Shown here in pieces: positions 14,172-21,423 of a stretch of 22,384 bases of DNA (position 1 is its first letter; each line of letters begins with the position of its first letter). A program made the position numbers and the translations under genes. The notes under the pieces are model-generated. The model was not told where the DNA came from and searched no databases. It was given only the letters and a program-made list of their open reading frames with translations. Source of the stretch: Polaromonas sp. (GTDB taxonomy: Bacteria; Pseudomonadota; Gammaproteobacteria; Burkholderiales; Burkholderiaceae_C); assembly GCA_023259235.1 (NCBI GenBank), contig JAHFQQ010000011.1:1-22384 (forward strand), given 5' to 3'.

Positions 14172-14837
14172 ATGCGTTTTTTTTGCAAACCCGCTTCCCC
14201 CACTCGCTGCGCGGCCGTCTTATCCCTGCGTTCGGTGGCTCTGCTGGCCTTCGCGTTGGCGGCATCGTCCGCCAGCCAGGCCTACATAGTCACCATCACC
14301 GCCGGCACGAAAGCGCTGTTCCTGCAGGTCGGCTCCGGCACCATGTCGGGTGGCACCTTCAACTCGGGCGGCACGCCCGGCAACAACGCCACCATCAACA
14401 GCGTCAGCGTGACCGTTCCGGTCGCCAACCTCGGTGCTGGAACGCGTGCCATGACGACCAACAGCAACGTCACGGCGAGCCCCTGGGACGGCTACACGTT
14501 TTGCTCAGTGCCGGCGCAGGTTTATGTGGGCGGCTTTTTCCGCACCCCGGGGGCCTCGGCCAGCGCGACGCTTAGCACAAACGCGCCGAGCACACTAATC
14601 AATGGGGCCGGAGACACCATTCCGTTCAACACCATTTCCTGGATTTCCAGCGGCAACGGAGACAGCACCACCACCATACCGAGCGGCACCTTCGTCGGCG
14701 GGGCTGCGCAAACCTTGCTGAGCGTGGGGCACAACACCTGGTTTGAGAGCTGCCTGCAGTTCAACTACGCCAACAACCAGATCGTGCCCGCCGGCACCTT
14801 TTCCGGCCGGGTCAGCTACACCTTGACGGCACCCTGA
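14172..14837 (+). CDS. Exported pilin-like fibre subunit 2 (paralogue of subunit 1)
   Basis: This 221-residue protein has a signal peptide ending ...AASSASQA near residue 37. The mature sequence follows subunit 1: KALFLQVGSG, INSVSVTVPVANLG, INGAGDTIPFNTIS, and a C-terminal IVPAGTFSGRVSYTLTAP. It differs in having two mature cysteines, Cys111 (YTFCSVP) and Cys194 (FESCLQF), which could form a disulfide. It may be a tip, adaptor or second structural subunit. ATG 14172 is chosen; a GTG at 14163 in frame adds three residues, and neither has a strong ribosome site. It is separated from subunit 1 by 82 bases with no gene, and from the next gene by only two bases, so it is part of the operon that continues to 18230. 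Confidence 0.75.
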   Translation: MRFFCKPASPTRCAAVLSLRSVALLAFALAASSASQAYIVTITAGTKALFLQVGSGTMSGGTFNSGGTPGNNATINSVSVTVPVANLGAGTRAMTTNSNVTASPWDGYTFCSVPAQVYVGGFFRTPGASASATLSTNAPSTLINGAGDTIPFNTISWISSGNGDSTTTIPSGTFVGGAAQTLLSVGHNTWFESCLQFNYANNQIVPAGTFSGRVSYTLTAP

Positions 14838-14839
14838 AT

Positions 14840-15322
14840 ATGGCTAAACAACGCGCACGGCTTGTCCGTTTGACCCTTCGCGGTCTGCTGGCCGCCACTC
14901 TGCTCGGTGGCGCGGGCGTTTACGCCAACACCACCCGGGTGGACGACAGCGGCACGGTCGTGAACCAGGGCGTGGTGCAGATGCGCTGGAAGCAACTGGT
15001 CCCGGGGCGCGGCGCTGACAACACCGTGGAAGCCGGCGTGCGTGTGGCGTTGCGGCTCAACCTGGCGCGCTGGCTGAACCAGCCGGTACGCCTTTACATG
15101 GCGCTGACACCGGCACCGGGCGAGCCGGTCTATGCCGCATGGCGCACACAGGGCCGTCTGTTGCCCGGCAACCTGCGATCGGGCGGCCAGGCGCTCATTT
15201 TCGAGGGCACAGTCAACGCCGCACTGCTGGAAGAAACACTGGACCTGTCGCTCAGGACCGACGGTCGCGCGTTGACCACACCGCAAAACCTGCAATTCTA
15301 TTTTGAGGTGGATACGCCATGA
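14840..15322 (+). CDS. Small exported protein of the fibre operon, unrecognised
   Basis: I do not recognise this 160-residue protein. It has a basic N-terminus and a hydrophobic stretch RLTLRGLLAATLLGGAGVYA ending in a likely signal-peptidase site near residue 29. The ~130-residue mature part has no cysteine and alternates hydrophobic and polar residues (GVVQMRWKQLVPG, AGVRVALRLNLARWL, PVRLYMALTPAP, LQFYFEVDTP), suggesting a beta-sandwich. It begins two bases after the stop of subunit 2 and ends in an ATGA overlap with the chaperone gene, so it is translated in step with both. By position it may be a minor subunit, adaptor or assembly factor. No similarity to subunits 1 and 2 beyond general strand character is visible. 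Confidence 0.7.
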   Translation: MAKQRARLVRLTLRGLLAATLLGGAGVYANTTRVDDSGTVVNQGVVQMRWKQLVPGRGADNTVEAGVRVALRLNLARWLNQPVRLYMALTPAPGEPVYAAWRTQGRLLPGNLRSGGQALIFEGTVNAALLEETLDLSLRTDGRALTTPQNLQFYFEVDTP

Positions 15323-16146
15323 AGGACTGGTCTTGGGCTTTACCCGTCTGGCAAACCGCCGCGGCGGCAGCGCTTGCCTTGATGGGTCCTCTGCCCAGCG
15401 CGCTGGCTTCGGAATTTGCTGTTTCTGCGTCGCCGCCGCGTTTTGAACTGGCACTGAAGCCCGGCGAACACAGCCGCCAGGTGCTTGAAATTACCAACGC
15501 CTCGGCGCAAGCCACCACCCTCGGCATCAAGACCGCCGACTGGACTCTGGGCGCGGACAATTCCGTCGCGTTTCACGAGGAACTGCAACCCGGCAGTTGC
15601 CGACCGTGGGTTGCGCTCGAAAAACGCGAGCTCACTGTATCGGGCGGGCGAGCATACCGCTTTCGCTTTGAGATCAGCCCGCCATCGGATGCCAAGCCTG
15701 GCGAATGCCGATTCGCGATCATGCTCGAAGGACAGGAGCAGGTAGGCCACGCGGCAGGCGGCCTGGACTTCCCGTTCTCCGCACGCCTTGGGGTGGTAGT
15801 CTATGCGACGCTGGGGGGAGCAGTGCCCGAATTAAGCGTGGTGGGCTCGAGCGTGCAAAGCATTGAGGGCAAACCTACACCGGTGCTGAAAGTACACAAT
15901 AGCGGCGCGGCGCATGGTCGGCTGGCAGGCTTTCTGTCCGGCACCGACGCCGCCAAAACCGAGCTTGAGTTCGCGCCGGCCAGCATGCCAATTCTTCCCG
16001 GGGAAACGCGCACAATTGCACTGACCGCGACACGTCCGGGCGACCCGGACACAGTGGTGCAAGTGCAGTTTCCGGTGACGATCAGTGGCAAGCTCGAGTG
16101 GGGCAACGGCCAGACGCAAAATATCGAGCAGCGCTTTGCGCCATGA
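15319..16146 (+). CDS. PapD-like periplasmic fibre chaperone
   Basis: This 275-residue protein has an N-terminal signal peptide ending LPSALA near residue 30. The first Ig-like domain reads FAVSASPPRFELALKPGEHSRQVLEITNAS...WVALEKRELTVSGGRAYRFRFEISPPSDAKPGECRFAIML, the layout of fimbrial (PapD/FimC) chaperones. A second domain from about residue 150 ends in VQVQFPVTISGKLEWGNGQ. Cys94 and Cys130 could form a disulfide. Such chaperones hold subunits in the periplasm by lending a beta-strand and deliver them to an outer-membrane assembly pore. Its start overlaps the previous stop (ATGA at 15319-15322) and its stop overlaps the next start (ATGA at 16143-16146), which fixes the start and implies translational coupling. 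It is divergent from textbook chaperones, so client specificity is inferred from position. Confidence 0.78.
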   Translation: MKDWSWALPVWQTAAAAALALMGPLPSALASEFAVSASPPRFELALKPGEHSRQVLEITNASAQATTLGIKTADWTLGADNSVAFHEELQPGSCRPWVALEKRELTVSGGRAYRFRFEISPPSDAKPGECRFAIMLEGQEQVGHAAGGLDFPFSARLGVVVYATLGGAVPELSVVGSSVQSIEGKPTPVLKVHNSGAAHGRLAGFLSGTDAAKTELEFAPASMPILPGETRTIALTATRPGDPDTVVQVQFPVTISGKLEWGNGQTQNIEQRFAP

Positions 16147-18230
16147 CGCGCCGCGCCCGCCAAGTTTTGCCAAGTGCCGTGGCGTTGCACTGTGCCCAGC
16201 TCGCCGGCATCGGCGCGTTACTGGCCGCCACCGGCGCGCTTGCGCAACCACCCACAACTGCTGCTGCCGCACCTGCACCCTATGTTGACCGGGTCATTGA
16301 CGCTCTGACCCTGCCCGACGGTGATCTTGATCTCAAAGCCAGCGAATACAACACTGCCGGCTGGCCTCGAAGCTGGCGTGTTGATTACTCGCTCCTTTCA
16401 CAAAGGGGCACGAGCGAGACGCGCTCGCACGCACTTGGCATTAGCGGCTTTCTGGACACGCCGAACCTTGGTGCCTGGTCGGTCAACGCCAACCTTGTGA
16501 CACAACAAGCCGATGTCGCGGGCGGCGGGTTCAGAAGCGCCGGCAACGGCACCAGCACATGGCGCGTGGACCAGCGTGGGCTGCCGCTCGACGGCGGATG
16601 GTTTGCCAACCATGGCGCTGGCGACATCAATACCGGGAGCACCCGGCTTGCGCGCGGCCTCGGCCGCATATCCTTGCCAACCACACCGATACGTGGCCTT
16701 GGCGGTCAATGGTACCTCAACGATTCACTGGACCTCAACGCCGCGGCTGGGCGGACCGGCCTCTTCAGTGGCCTGGACGCCCCGGGGTTCGAACCGTCGG
16801 GAGGCCGCCTTGCCTCTGCTGGCGCGCAGTTTCGGCTGCCTTTTGGCGTGAGCGGCGGGCGTGGCGATGCCGCGTTTCAGCTGATTGAAGGACACGACAT
16901 CTCTGACAGCGCTGACGGCAGCGACGCGCAAAACACTCGTGCGTTTTGGGGCGCGGCGGCCTGGGAAGGCGCGGCACCCTGGGCCGACAGTCTCGCACCC
17001 GGATCAATGGTGCCGAGTGAACGCGTCGGTGGTCTGCGCCTGCAAGGCAACGTGGTGCAAAGCGCCGGTACACGGGATGGGAACGCCTTTGGCGTATGGG
17101 CCGACGCAGCCTGGCGTACCCAGAGATGGCGTAACTCAGTAGGCGTGTATCGCCTTGAGCCCAACTTGCGCTGGGGCACGGTCGTCCTCCCGAGCGATCT
17201 GCAGGGCGTCTACTGGCAGGCCGACACCTCCACCCGACAGTGGCAGGCCGGCTTCGCCGCGGAGTTCAGCGACAGCGTCAGTAGTGCCGGCCCGGGCGCC
17301 GCTGCCTCGGGTCGCAGCGCCTTCCTCAACATGAACGGCAGCTACCGGCTGGACACTCGCAATTCGCTCGGCGCGGCGCTGAGCCTGCGCACCTTCACCA
17401 GCCCCGGTCAAGCCTTGCTGCTGAGCTGGAACCGCACGAGTGAATGGGGCCAGACCCAGTGGCGCAGCGATATCGCCAATACGGGCGGCAGTCGTACGAC
17501 CCGGTTTGGGGTCGATCACAGCTGGCCGGTGACGCAGCCAGCCTCATTCAATACGTCGCTCGCCTGGGAACAGGTTGCTGGTGGCGCCACGCCCAGCAAC
17601 GGCTGGATCTGGGGTTTGCTGGGCAACCTCTCGCCATGGTCGCAGTGGTCGCTCGATGCAGCTCTTCGCGGCGCGCGGCGCAGCGACGGCAGCTCATCGC
17701 TGAATGCCAATATCGGCCTGCTCTGGCAACCCTTTGATGGCTGGTCGCTTGCATTGCGCTACACCCAGTCGCGCGGACAGGAACCGCTGTCTCCGCTGGT
17801 CGTGTCAGGGCTGACCGCGGCAACGTTGCAAACGCTTCCCCCCCTGCTGACCGACCGCAGCATTCAGTTGCTACTGCGCTATGAGGGACGCGCGGGCACA
17901 TCGACCTCGCCATTGGGTGGCTTGCCGGGGGCCGGTGCCGGCAGCCTGAGCGGTGCGGTGTTCTTTGATGCCGACGCCAACGGACGGCGCGAGGCTTCCG
18001 AAGCTGGCGTGCCGGGCGTGTCGGTGATTCTGGACCGGCGCTATGTCACTCGAACCGACGGGCAGGGCCGCTATGAATTCCCTTTTGTCGCGGCGGGTCA
18101 GCATCTGATCGAGGTTTCGCCTGACAACGTGCCCCTGCCCTGGAGTCCGACATCGCGCGACCCGATCAAGACCATCGTGATGGTGCGCCAACAAACCACG
18201 ATGGATTTCCCGGTACAGCGCGATCACTAA
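16143..18230 (+). CDS. Predicted outer-membrane beta-barrel with C-terminal SdrD-B/Ig-like domain (usher-like)
   Basis: This 695-residue protein has a signal peptide (hydrophobic LAGIGALLAATGALA, cleaved near residue 36). Residues about 50-590 show many short alternating aromatic/polar strands separated by Gly/Ser/Asn/Asp turns (for example SWRVDYSLLSQ, AFGVWADAAWRTQRWRNSVGVYRL, WSLALRYTQSRG), as expected of a large outer-membrane barrel. Residues about 601-695 form a separate domain, SLSGAVFFDADANGRREASEAGVPGVSVILD...YVTRTDGQGRYEFPFVAAG, resembling SdrD-B or carboxypeptidase-regulatory Ig-like repeats with a D-x-D-x-N-G calcium-type loop. I see no recognisable usher N-terminal domain or plug. 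Directly following the chaperone, it is the best candidate for the export pore. ATG 16143 is chosen for the ATGA overlap; a GTG at 16098 would run deep into the chaperone gene. Confidence 0.75.
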   Translation: MTRRARQVLPSAVALHCAQLAGIGALLAATGALAQPPTTAAAAPAPYVDRVIDALTLPDGDLDLKASEYNTAGWPRSWRVDYSLLSQRGTSETRSHALGISGFLDTPNLGAWSVNANLVTQQADVAGGGFRSAGNGTSTWRVDQRGLPLDGGWFANHGAGDINTGSTRLARGLGRISLPTTPIRGLGGQWYLNDSLDLNAAAGRTGLFSGLDAPGFEPSGGRLASAGAQFRLPFGVSGGRGDAAFQLIEGHDISDSADGSDAQNTRAFWGAAAWEGAAPWADSLAPGSMVPSERVGGLRLQGNVVQSAGTRDGNAFGVWADAAWRTQRWRNSVGVYRLEPNLRWGTVVLPSDLQGVYWQADTSTRQWQAGFAAEFSDSVSSAGPGAAASGRSAFLNMNGSYRLDTRNSLGAALSLRTFTSPGQALLLSWNRTSEWGQTQWRSDIANTGGSRTTRFGVDHSWPVTQPASFNTSLAWEQVAGGATPSNGWIWGLLGNLSPWSQWSLDAALRGARRSDGSSSLNANIGLLWQPFDGWSLALRYTQSRGQEPLSPLVVSGLTAATLQTLPPLLTDRSIQLLLRYEGRAGTSTSPLGGLPGAGAGSLSGAVFFDADANGRREASEAGVPGVSVILDRRYVTRTDGQGRYEFPFVAAGQHLIEVSPDNVPLPWSPTSRDPIKTIVMVRQQTTMDFPVQRDH

Positions 18231-18325
18231 TCCGCGCCTGCGCTAGGCAAAACATCTCGACGCAAGCTGCCATTTAGCAGTTTCACCAGATCAATCGATT
18301 CAGCGCTCCTTACCGCGCTGCGAGA

Positions 18326-18346
18326 TTTCGGGATCAATACCCGAAA
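18326..18346. other. Hairpin downstream of the barrel gene
   Basis: TTTCGGG and CCCGAAA form a perfect 7-bp inverted repeat with a seven-base loop, about 95 bases after the barrel gene stop. No T-run follows, so termination is uncertain. The surrounding 18231-18517 contains no gene I can support. Confidence 0.4.
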
Positions 18347-18416
18347 CCCTTGCTGGCCGACACCTACAAGCCCAACAAAAAATCAACGTTGCAGTCGCGG
18401 GATTCAGACATGCGAC

Positions 18417-18479
18417 TTTACAAAATGATATCTTGTAAATGATAGATATAAGGTTTATCATTAAATTGATCAATTTAAT
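18417..18479. promoter_or_regulatory. AT-rich regulatory region with two palindromes before the third pilin-like gene
   Basis: Two dyads lie in a short, strikingly AT-rich stretch of otherwise GC-rich DNA. One is TTTACAA (18417-18423), nine bases, TTGTAAA (18433-18439). The other is a perfect 20-bp palindrome with arm ATTAAATTGA and its complement (18460-18479), 38 bases before the ATG at 18518. They look like binding sites for one or more regulators and suggest separate control of this gene. A stem followed by TTTTT at 18482-18486 also permits a terminator reading. Confidence 0.55.
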
Positions 18480-18517
18480 CATTTTTACATGGACTTATCA
18501 ATTCTGGAGTCCAAGCC

Positions 18518-19081
18518 ATGCGAACACCCAAGACGATTCCTGCTGCAATATCTGTGCAGTTTCGATCGAACAGCTGCAGTGCTGCCCAGGCTCATTCCAA
18601 ACACCTGATTGTGGCAATGGCCCTGCTCGCTGGGGCACTAGTGAGTCCGGTATCTTCCTTGGCCAGCGAAAGCCTGAGTACCGACGGCCACCCAGTCAGT
18701 GCCGCCGTGAATCTGGGCATCGTCATTCCAGCGGTGTTGCGCGTCGTCGAGGACAGCCATCCGCGCTTGCTATCTACCGTCGACACGCCAACTTCGCGTG
18801 TATCGGCGTCGCAGCACATGGTACTGGTATCAACCTTGGGCAAGGGCTTTTGCATGGATCTGCAGCTTACGCAGCGCCGGGTGGCTGACTGGCGGGTTCA
18901 AGTCAGCGGCAGCGCGGGTACCAGGGTTCGGGCATCAGAGCGTGGCTACCGTGTTTGCGCCAGTCACGCCGGCCGTTACGAGTTAGAGCTGCAGCATGAC
19001 TTCAGCCTGCAGGGCAATACGCTCGGGGAAACAGCTCCGGCGCTCGACTGGCCTGTCAGCATGAGCCTTACCGCACTCTGA
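18518..19081 (+). CDS. Exported pilin-like protein 3
   Basis: This 187-residue protein has a long basic and polar N-region and then a hydrophobic signal LIVAMALLAGALVSPVSSLA (cleavage near residue 50). The mature part begins with VNLGIVIPAVLRVVEDS, recalling DFSIVIPQVLFLRVGS of subunit 1, and ends in strand-like DWPVSMSLTAL, comparable to the closing strand of subunits 1 and 2. Cys112 (GKGFCMDL) and Cys147 (GYRVCASH) could pair. GGAG eight bases before ATG supports the start; a shorter start at Met34 would also leave a signal peptide. It lies 287 bases after the barrel gene behind its own AT-rich palindromic region. Its 3' end overlaps that of the convergent hydrolase gene by 14 bases. A distant fibre subunit is the best guess, on weak similarity. 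Confidence 0.65.
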   Translation: MRTPKTIPAAISVQFRSNSCSAAQAHSKHLIVAMALLAGALVSPVSSLASESLSTDGHPVSAAVNLGIVIPAVLRVVEDSHPRLLSTVDTPTSRVSASQHMVLVSTLGKGFCMDLQLTQRRVADWRVQVSGSAGTRVRASERGYRVCASHAGRYELELQHDFSLQGNTLGETAPALDWPVSMSLTAL

Positions 19082-20426
19082 TTGTCCCTTCGATATCGCC
19101 CAGCCACCGCACCAACTGCGCACCCACTTCCGGCCGGCTTAGCAGCTCCAGGTGGTTCATGCCCTGCGCAACCCACTGGTTTTCCGCCGAAAACGCCAGG
19201 CAGCGGCGCGGCTCCGCGTGCTGGCCCAGGGCGCTTTCCACCGGCACCAGGCCATCGCCCACGATTTTCCGGTTCACCGCGCTCTTGAGCAGCGCCCTTG
19301 GCACGTCATCGCGCGCCGTGCTGGCTGCGACGGCGTAGCACGCCACACCTGCGGGCAGGGGCAAGGGCTGGCGCGCATCGGGCGCGCGTTCGAAACGGTC
19401 GGCACTCTGCCATTCGGCCTGCAGCACATTGCCATGGCGCAGGTCGGTGATGCCGGCGCTGCGGATCTGGCCGATTTTGGCAAAGGGCCGGGTCACGATA
19501 CTGCTGGCCAGCACGCCATCGACCCAGTTGCCGACGCGCTCCAGCGGCGCGCCGTGGTGCGGCGTTCCCAGGAACACCAGCCGCTTGAGCTGCCCGCGCC
19601 AGCCATGCGCCGCCTGCTCGGCGTAATGACAGGCGCTGCGCGCCACCAGGCCGCCCATGCTGTGCGTCAGCAGCGCCAGCTCCTGCACCGGTTGCGGCCA
19701 GGCGCGCAGCAGTTGCTCCAGCAGCGCGTCCAGTTGAAGGCCGTTTTCCGAGGTATGCAGGCCGCTGTTGTAGTGCAGGTAAACCGGGGTGTAGCCCAGT
19801 TCAGCCGCCAGTTGCAGGCCATGGTCATGAACCGGATGCGGCGAGCTGGAGGCACCATGGGTGCGCCATTGCAGGTCGTTCATGCACAAGCCGTGCATCA
19901 GCACCAGCACCTTGCCGGTCGCGCCGGGCAACTGCTGCGCCAGGGCGGCTTTTTCCAGCGGCAGGGTGTGGCCTTCATGGCGAAAACTCATGCGGATGGC
20001 CAGCGGATTGGCGGTTTTCAGCAAGTGGTCGCCGAGCACGCCATTGAGCACCGCCAGCATGGCCTCGCGCCGCCGCGAGGAGGTTTTCTCGCCCTGCCGC
20101 GACCCGGCGCGCGACAGCAGCAGATCGGCGACGCTGCCGGCCACCCGTGTCGCGCCCCTGACGCCGCCATACACCAGCCCGGTAATCCCGGCGCGCCTGA
20201 TGCCGCTGCCGCCAAGCTTGCCGTCGACAAACTTCTCGCCCAGCGGGCCAAACCAGGCGGCCACCGCCTTGTACACATTGCCCTGCACGGTTTCGGCCAG
20301 CCCGGCCGCGCCCAGCATGCCCTGGGTGGCGAGTTGCGCCAAGCCCTGAATGTCCGAGACATGCAGGTAGCCGGGCAGCCTGGGGATGCGGCGTTTGGCC
20401 TTGCCGGCAGCGGAAGAAGTGCTCAT
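19068..20426 (-). CDS. Alpha/beta-hydrolase, lipase/esterase-like (PGAP1-type core)
   Basis: This 452-residue protein has no obvious signal peptide. The first ~165 residues are a helical region rich in Gly, Ala and Arg. Then comes an alpha/beta-hydrolase core: VLVLMHGLCMNDLQW (residues 173-187, oxyanion-hole HG), the nucleophile elbow LLTHSMGGLVAR with Ser256, and LVFLGTPHHGAPLERVGNWVD as in triacylglycerol lipases and PGAP1-like enzymes. DGLVPVESALG and GMNHLELLSRPEV probably supply the acid and histidine. Substrate unknown; a lipid or ester is likely. ATG 20426 is preceded six bases upstream by CACAAT and has no Shine-Dalgarno site. Its last 14 bases overlap the end of the convergent pilin-like gene. 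The same-strand rluF gene lies upstream, separated by repeat copy B. Confidence 0.85.
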   Translation of the reverse strand: MSTSSAAGKAKRRIPRLPGYLHVSDIQGLAQLATQGMLGAAGLAETVQGNVYKAVAAWFGPLGEKFVDGKLGGSGIRRAGITGLVYGGVRGATRVAGSVADLLLSRAGSRQGEKTSSRRREAMLAVLNGVLGDHLLKTANPLAIRMSFRHEGHTLPLEKAALAQQLPGATGKVLVLMHGLCMNDLQWRTHGASSSPHPVHDHGLQLAAELGYTPVYLHYNSGLHTSENGLQLDALLEQLLRAWPQPVQELALLTHSMGGLVARSACHYAEQAAHGWRGQLKRLVFLGTPHHGAPLERVGNWVDGVLASSIVTRPFAKIGQIRSAGITDLRHGNVLQAEWQSADRFERAPDARQPLPLPAGVACYAVAASTARDDVPRALLKSAVNRKIVGDGLVPVESALGQHAEPRRCLAFSAENQWVAQGMNHLELLSRPEVGAQLVRWLGDIEGTIRVR

Positions 20427-20432
20427 GCGCCG

Positions 20433-20438
20433 ATTGTG
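20433..20438 (-). promoter_or_regulatory. Candidate -10 element of the hydrolase gene, leaderless arrangement
   Basis: On the minus strand CACAAT lies exactly six bases before the ATG at 20426. No good -35 is seen at 16-18 bases. It is supported mainly by recurrence of this arrangement elsewhere in the window. Confidence 0.4.
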
Positions 20439-20484
20439 CGGAGATTGGCCGGCGCTCGGTAGTGCAGGTTCACTAGTGGATTTT

Positions 20485-20552
20485 GCTATTGATTAGATAG
20501 CATGTTACGCCCGCCTTATCTTGGCTAAAGCCACTTTTCATCACAAAATCAG
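20485..20552 (+). repeat. Dispersed intergenic repeat, copy B
   Basis: This element between the rluF stop and the hydrolase gene is in the same orientation as copies A and C. It has GCTATT, then GATTAGATAGC (hairpin arms GCTAT/ATAGC), a variable middle, and TGGCTAAAGCCACTTTTCAT, in which TGGCT-AA-AGCCA is a perfect inverted repeat. It shares the order and most fixed positions with copy A. It fills nearly the whole gap between the two genes. Confidence 0.75.
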
Positions 20553-21419
20553 TCAAAACTGTTCGTGCGGCGCCAGATAGCGCCACTGGCCGATCGGCAA
20601 GTGGCCCAGGTTGACGCGCCCTATGCGCACCCGCTTGAGCCCGGTCACAAACAGCCCGACCTGCTCGCACATGCGGCGGATCTGGCGCTTTTTGCCCTCC
20701 CGCAGCACAAAACGCAGCTGCTCGGGGTTTTGCCAGCTCACCTGCGCCGGCAGCAGCGCCTGGCCGTCCAGGCTCAGGCCGTGGCACAGCAGGGCCAGCT
20801 TTTCAGGCGGGAAGACGGCCTGAACATTGACGGTTTCAGCGCCATAGCTGACGCGCACCAGGTACTCTTTTTCAATGCCAGACTCTTCGCCAATCAATTG
20901 CCGCGCCACGCGCCCGTCCTGCGTGAGTACCAGCAGGCCGATCGAGTCGATGTCGAGCCTGCCTGCCGGCGCCAGGCCGCGCAGTTGCTCAAACCCCCAG
21001 CGCATGTGGCTGTTGCATTCGCGCCAGCGGTTTTGCGGCTGCACCAGCACCACCGCCGGCTCGTGGCCATCTTCGGCCTGGCCGCTGACATAGCCGACCG
21101 GCTTGTTGATCAAAATGGTGACCCGCTGGCGCTGCTGCTGCTCGGCCTGGCGCGCCACTTCAATGCGCGCGTCAAGGGCCACGGGCTGGCCCATCACGGC
21201 GGGTGCGCCATTGACGCGGACCCAGCCGCGCGCAATCCAGTCGTCGGCCTCGCGGCGTGAGCAAAGACCGAGTTCGGCCATGCGCTTGTTCAGGCGGATG
21301 GTGCTGCCGGCGGACGGCGCGGCGACGGTGTCGGCGGCGGCGGCCCGAATGCGCCTGGCAGCGGGCGCGTCCGGTTTGGGAAGTTTGCCTGGGGGTTGGC
21401 GTGGAGGGAGATCAGACAT
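20553..21419 (-). CDS. rluF: RluF-type RNA pseudouridine synthase with S4 domain
   Basis: This 288-residue enzyme of the RsuA/RluB/E/F family converts a specific uridine to pseudouridine in RNA (E. coli RluF acts on 23S rRNA U2604). Residues 1-40 are a basic, Pro/Ala-rich tail. An S4 RNA-binding domain follows: IRLNKRMAELGLCSRREADDWIARGWVRVNG (41-71). The catalytic domain contains INKPVGYVSGQ, the active-site Asp156 in PAGRLDIDSIGLLVLTQDGR, the EKEYLVRV strand and the late motif REGKKRQIRRMCEQVG. Presence of S4 and the RLDxDSxGLLxLTxDG box makes the family certain; RluF rather than RluB/E is my best reading. ATG 21419 has no ribosome site but a TATAGT hexamer six bases upstream, within repeat copy C. 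Confidence 0.9.
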   Translation of the reverse strand: MSDLPPRQPPGKLPKPDAPAARRIRAAAADTVAAPSAGSTIRLNKRMAELGLCSRREADDWIARGWVRVNGAPAVMGQPVALDARIEVARQAEQQQRQRVTILINKPVGYVSGQAEDGHEPAVVLVQPQNRWRECNSHMRWGFEQLRGLAPAGRLDIDSIGLLVLTQDGRVARQLIGEESGIEKEYLVRVSYGAETVNVQAVFPPEKLALLCHGLSLDGQALLPAQVSWQNPEQLRFVLREGKKRQIRRMCEQVGLFVTGLKRVRIGRVNLGHLPIGQWRYLAPHEQF

Positions 21420-21423
21420 AAAT

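Noticed and set aside
18300..18482. Short open frames on both strands between the barrel gene and the third pilin-like gene
   Set aside because: The minus frame (60 codons) has an AT-driven start and no family likeness. A plus frame ending in YKPNKKSTLQSRDSD looks protein-like but has no start codon or ribosome site and matches nothing I know.
19152..20462. Plus-strand open frame of 436 codons
   Set aside because: Antisense to the alpha/beta-hydrolase, which has a full set of catalytic motifs; the plus product shows none.
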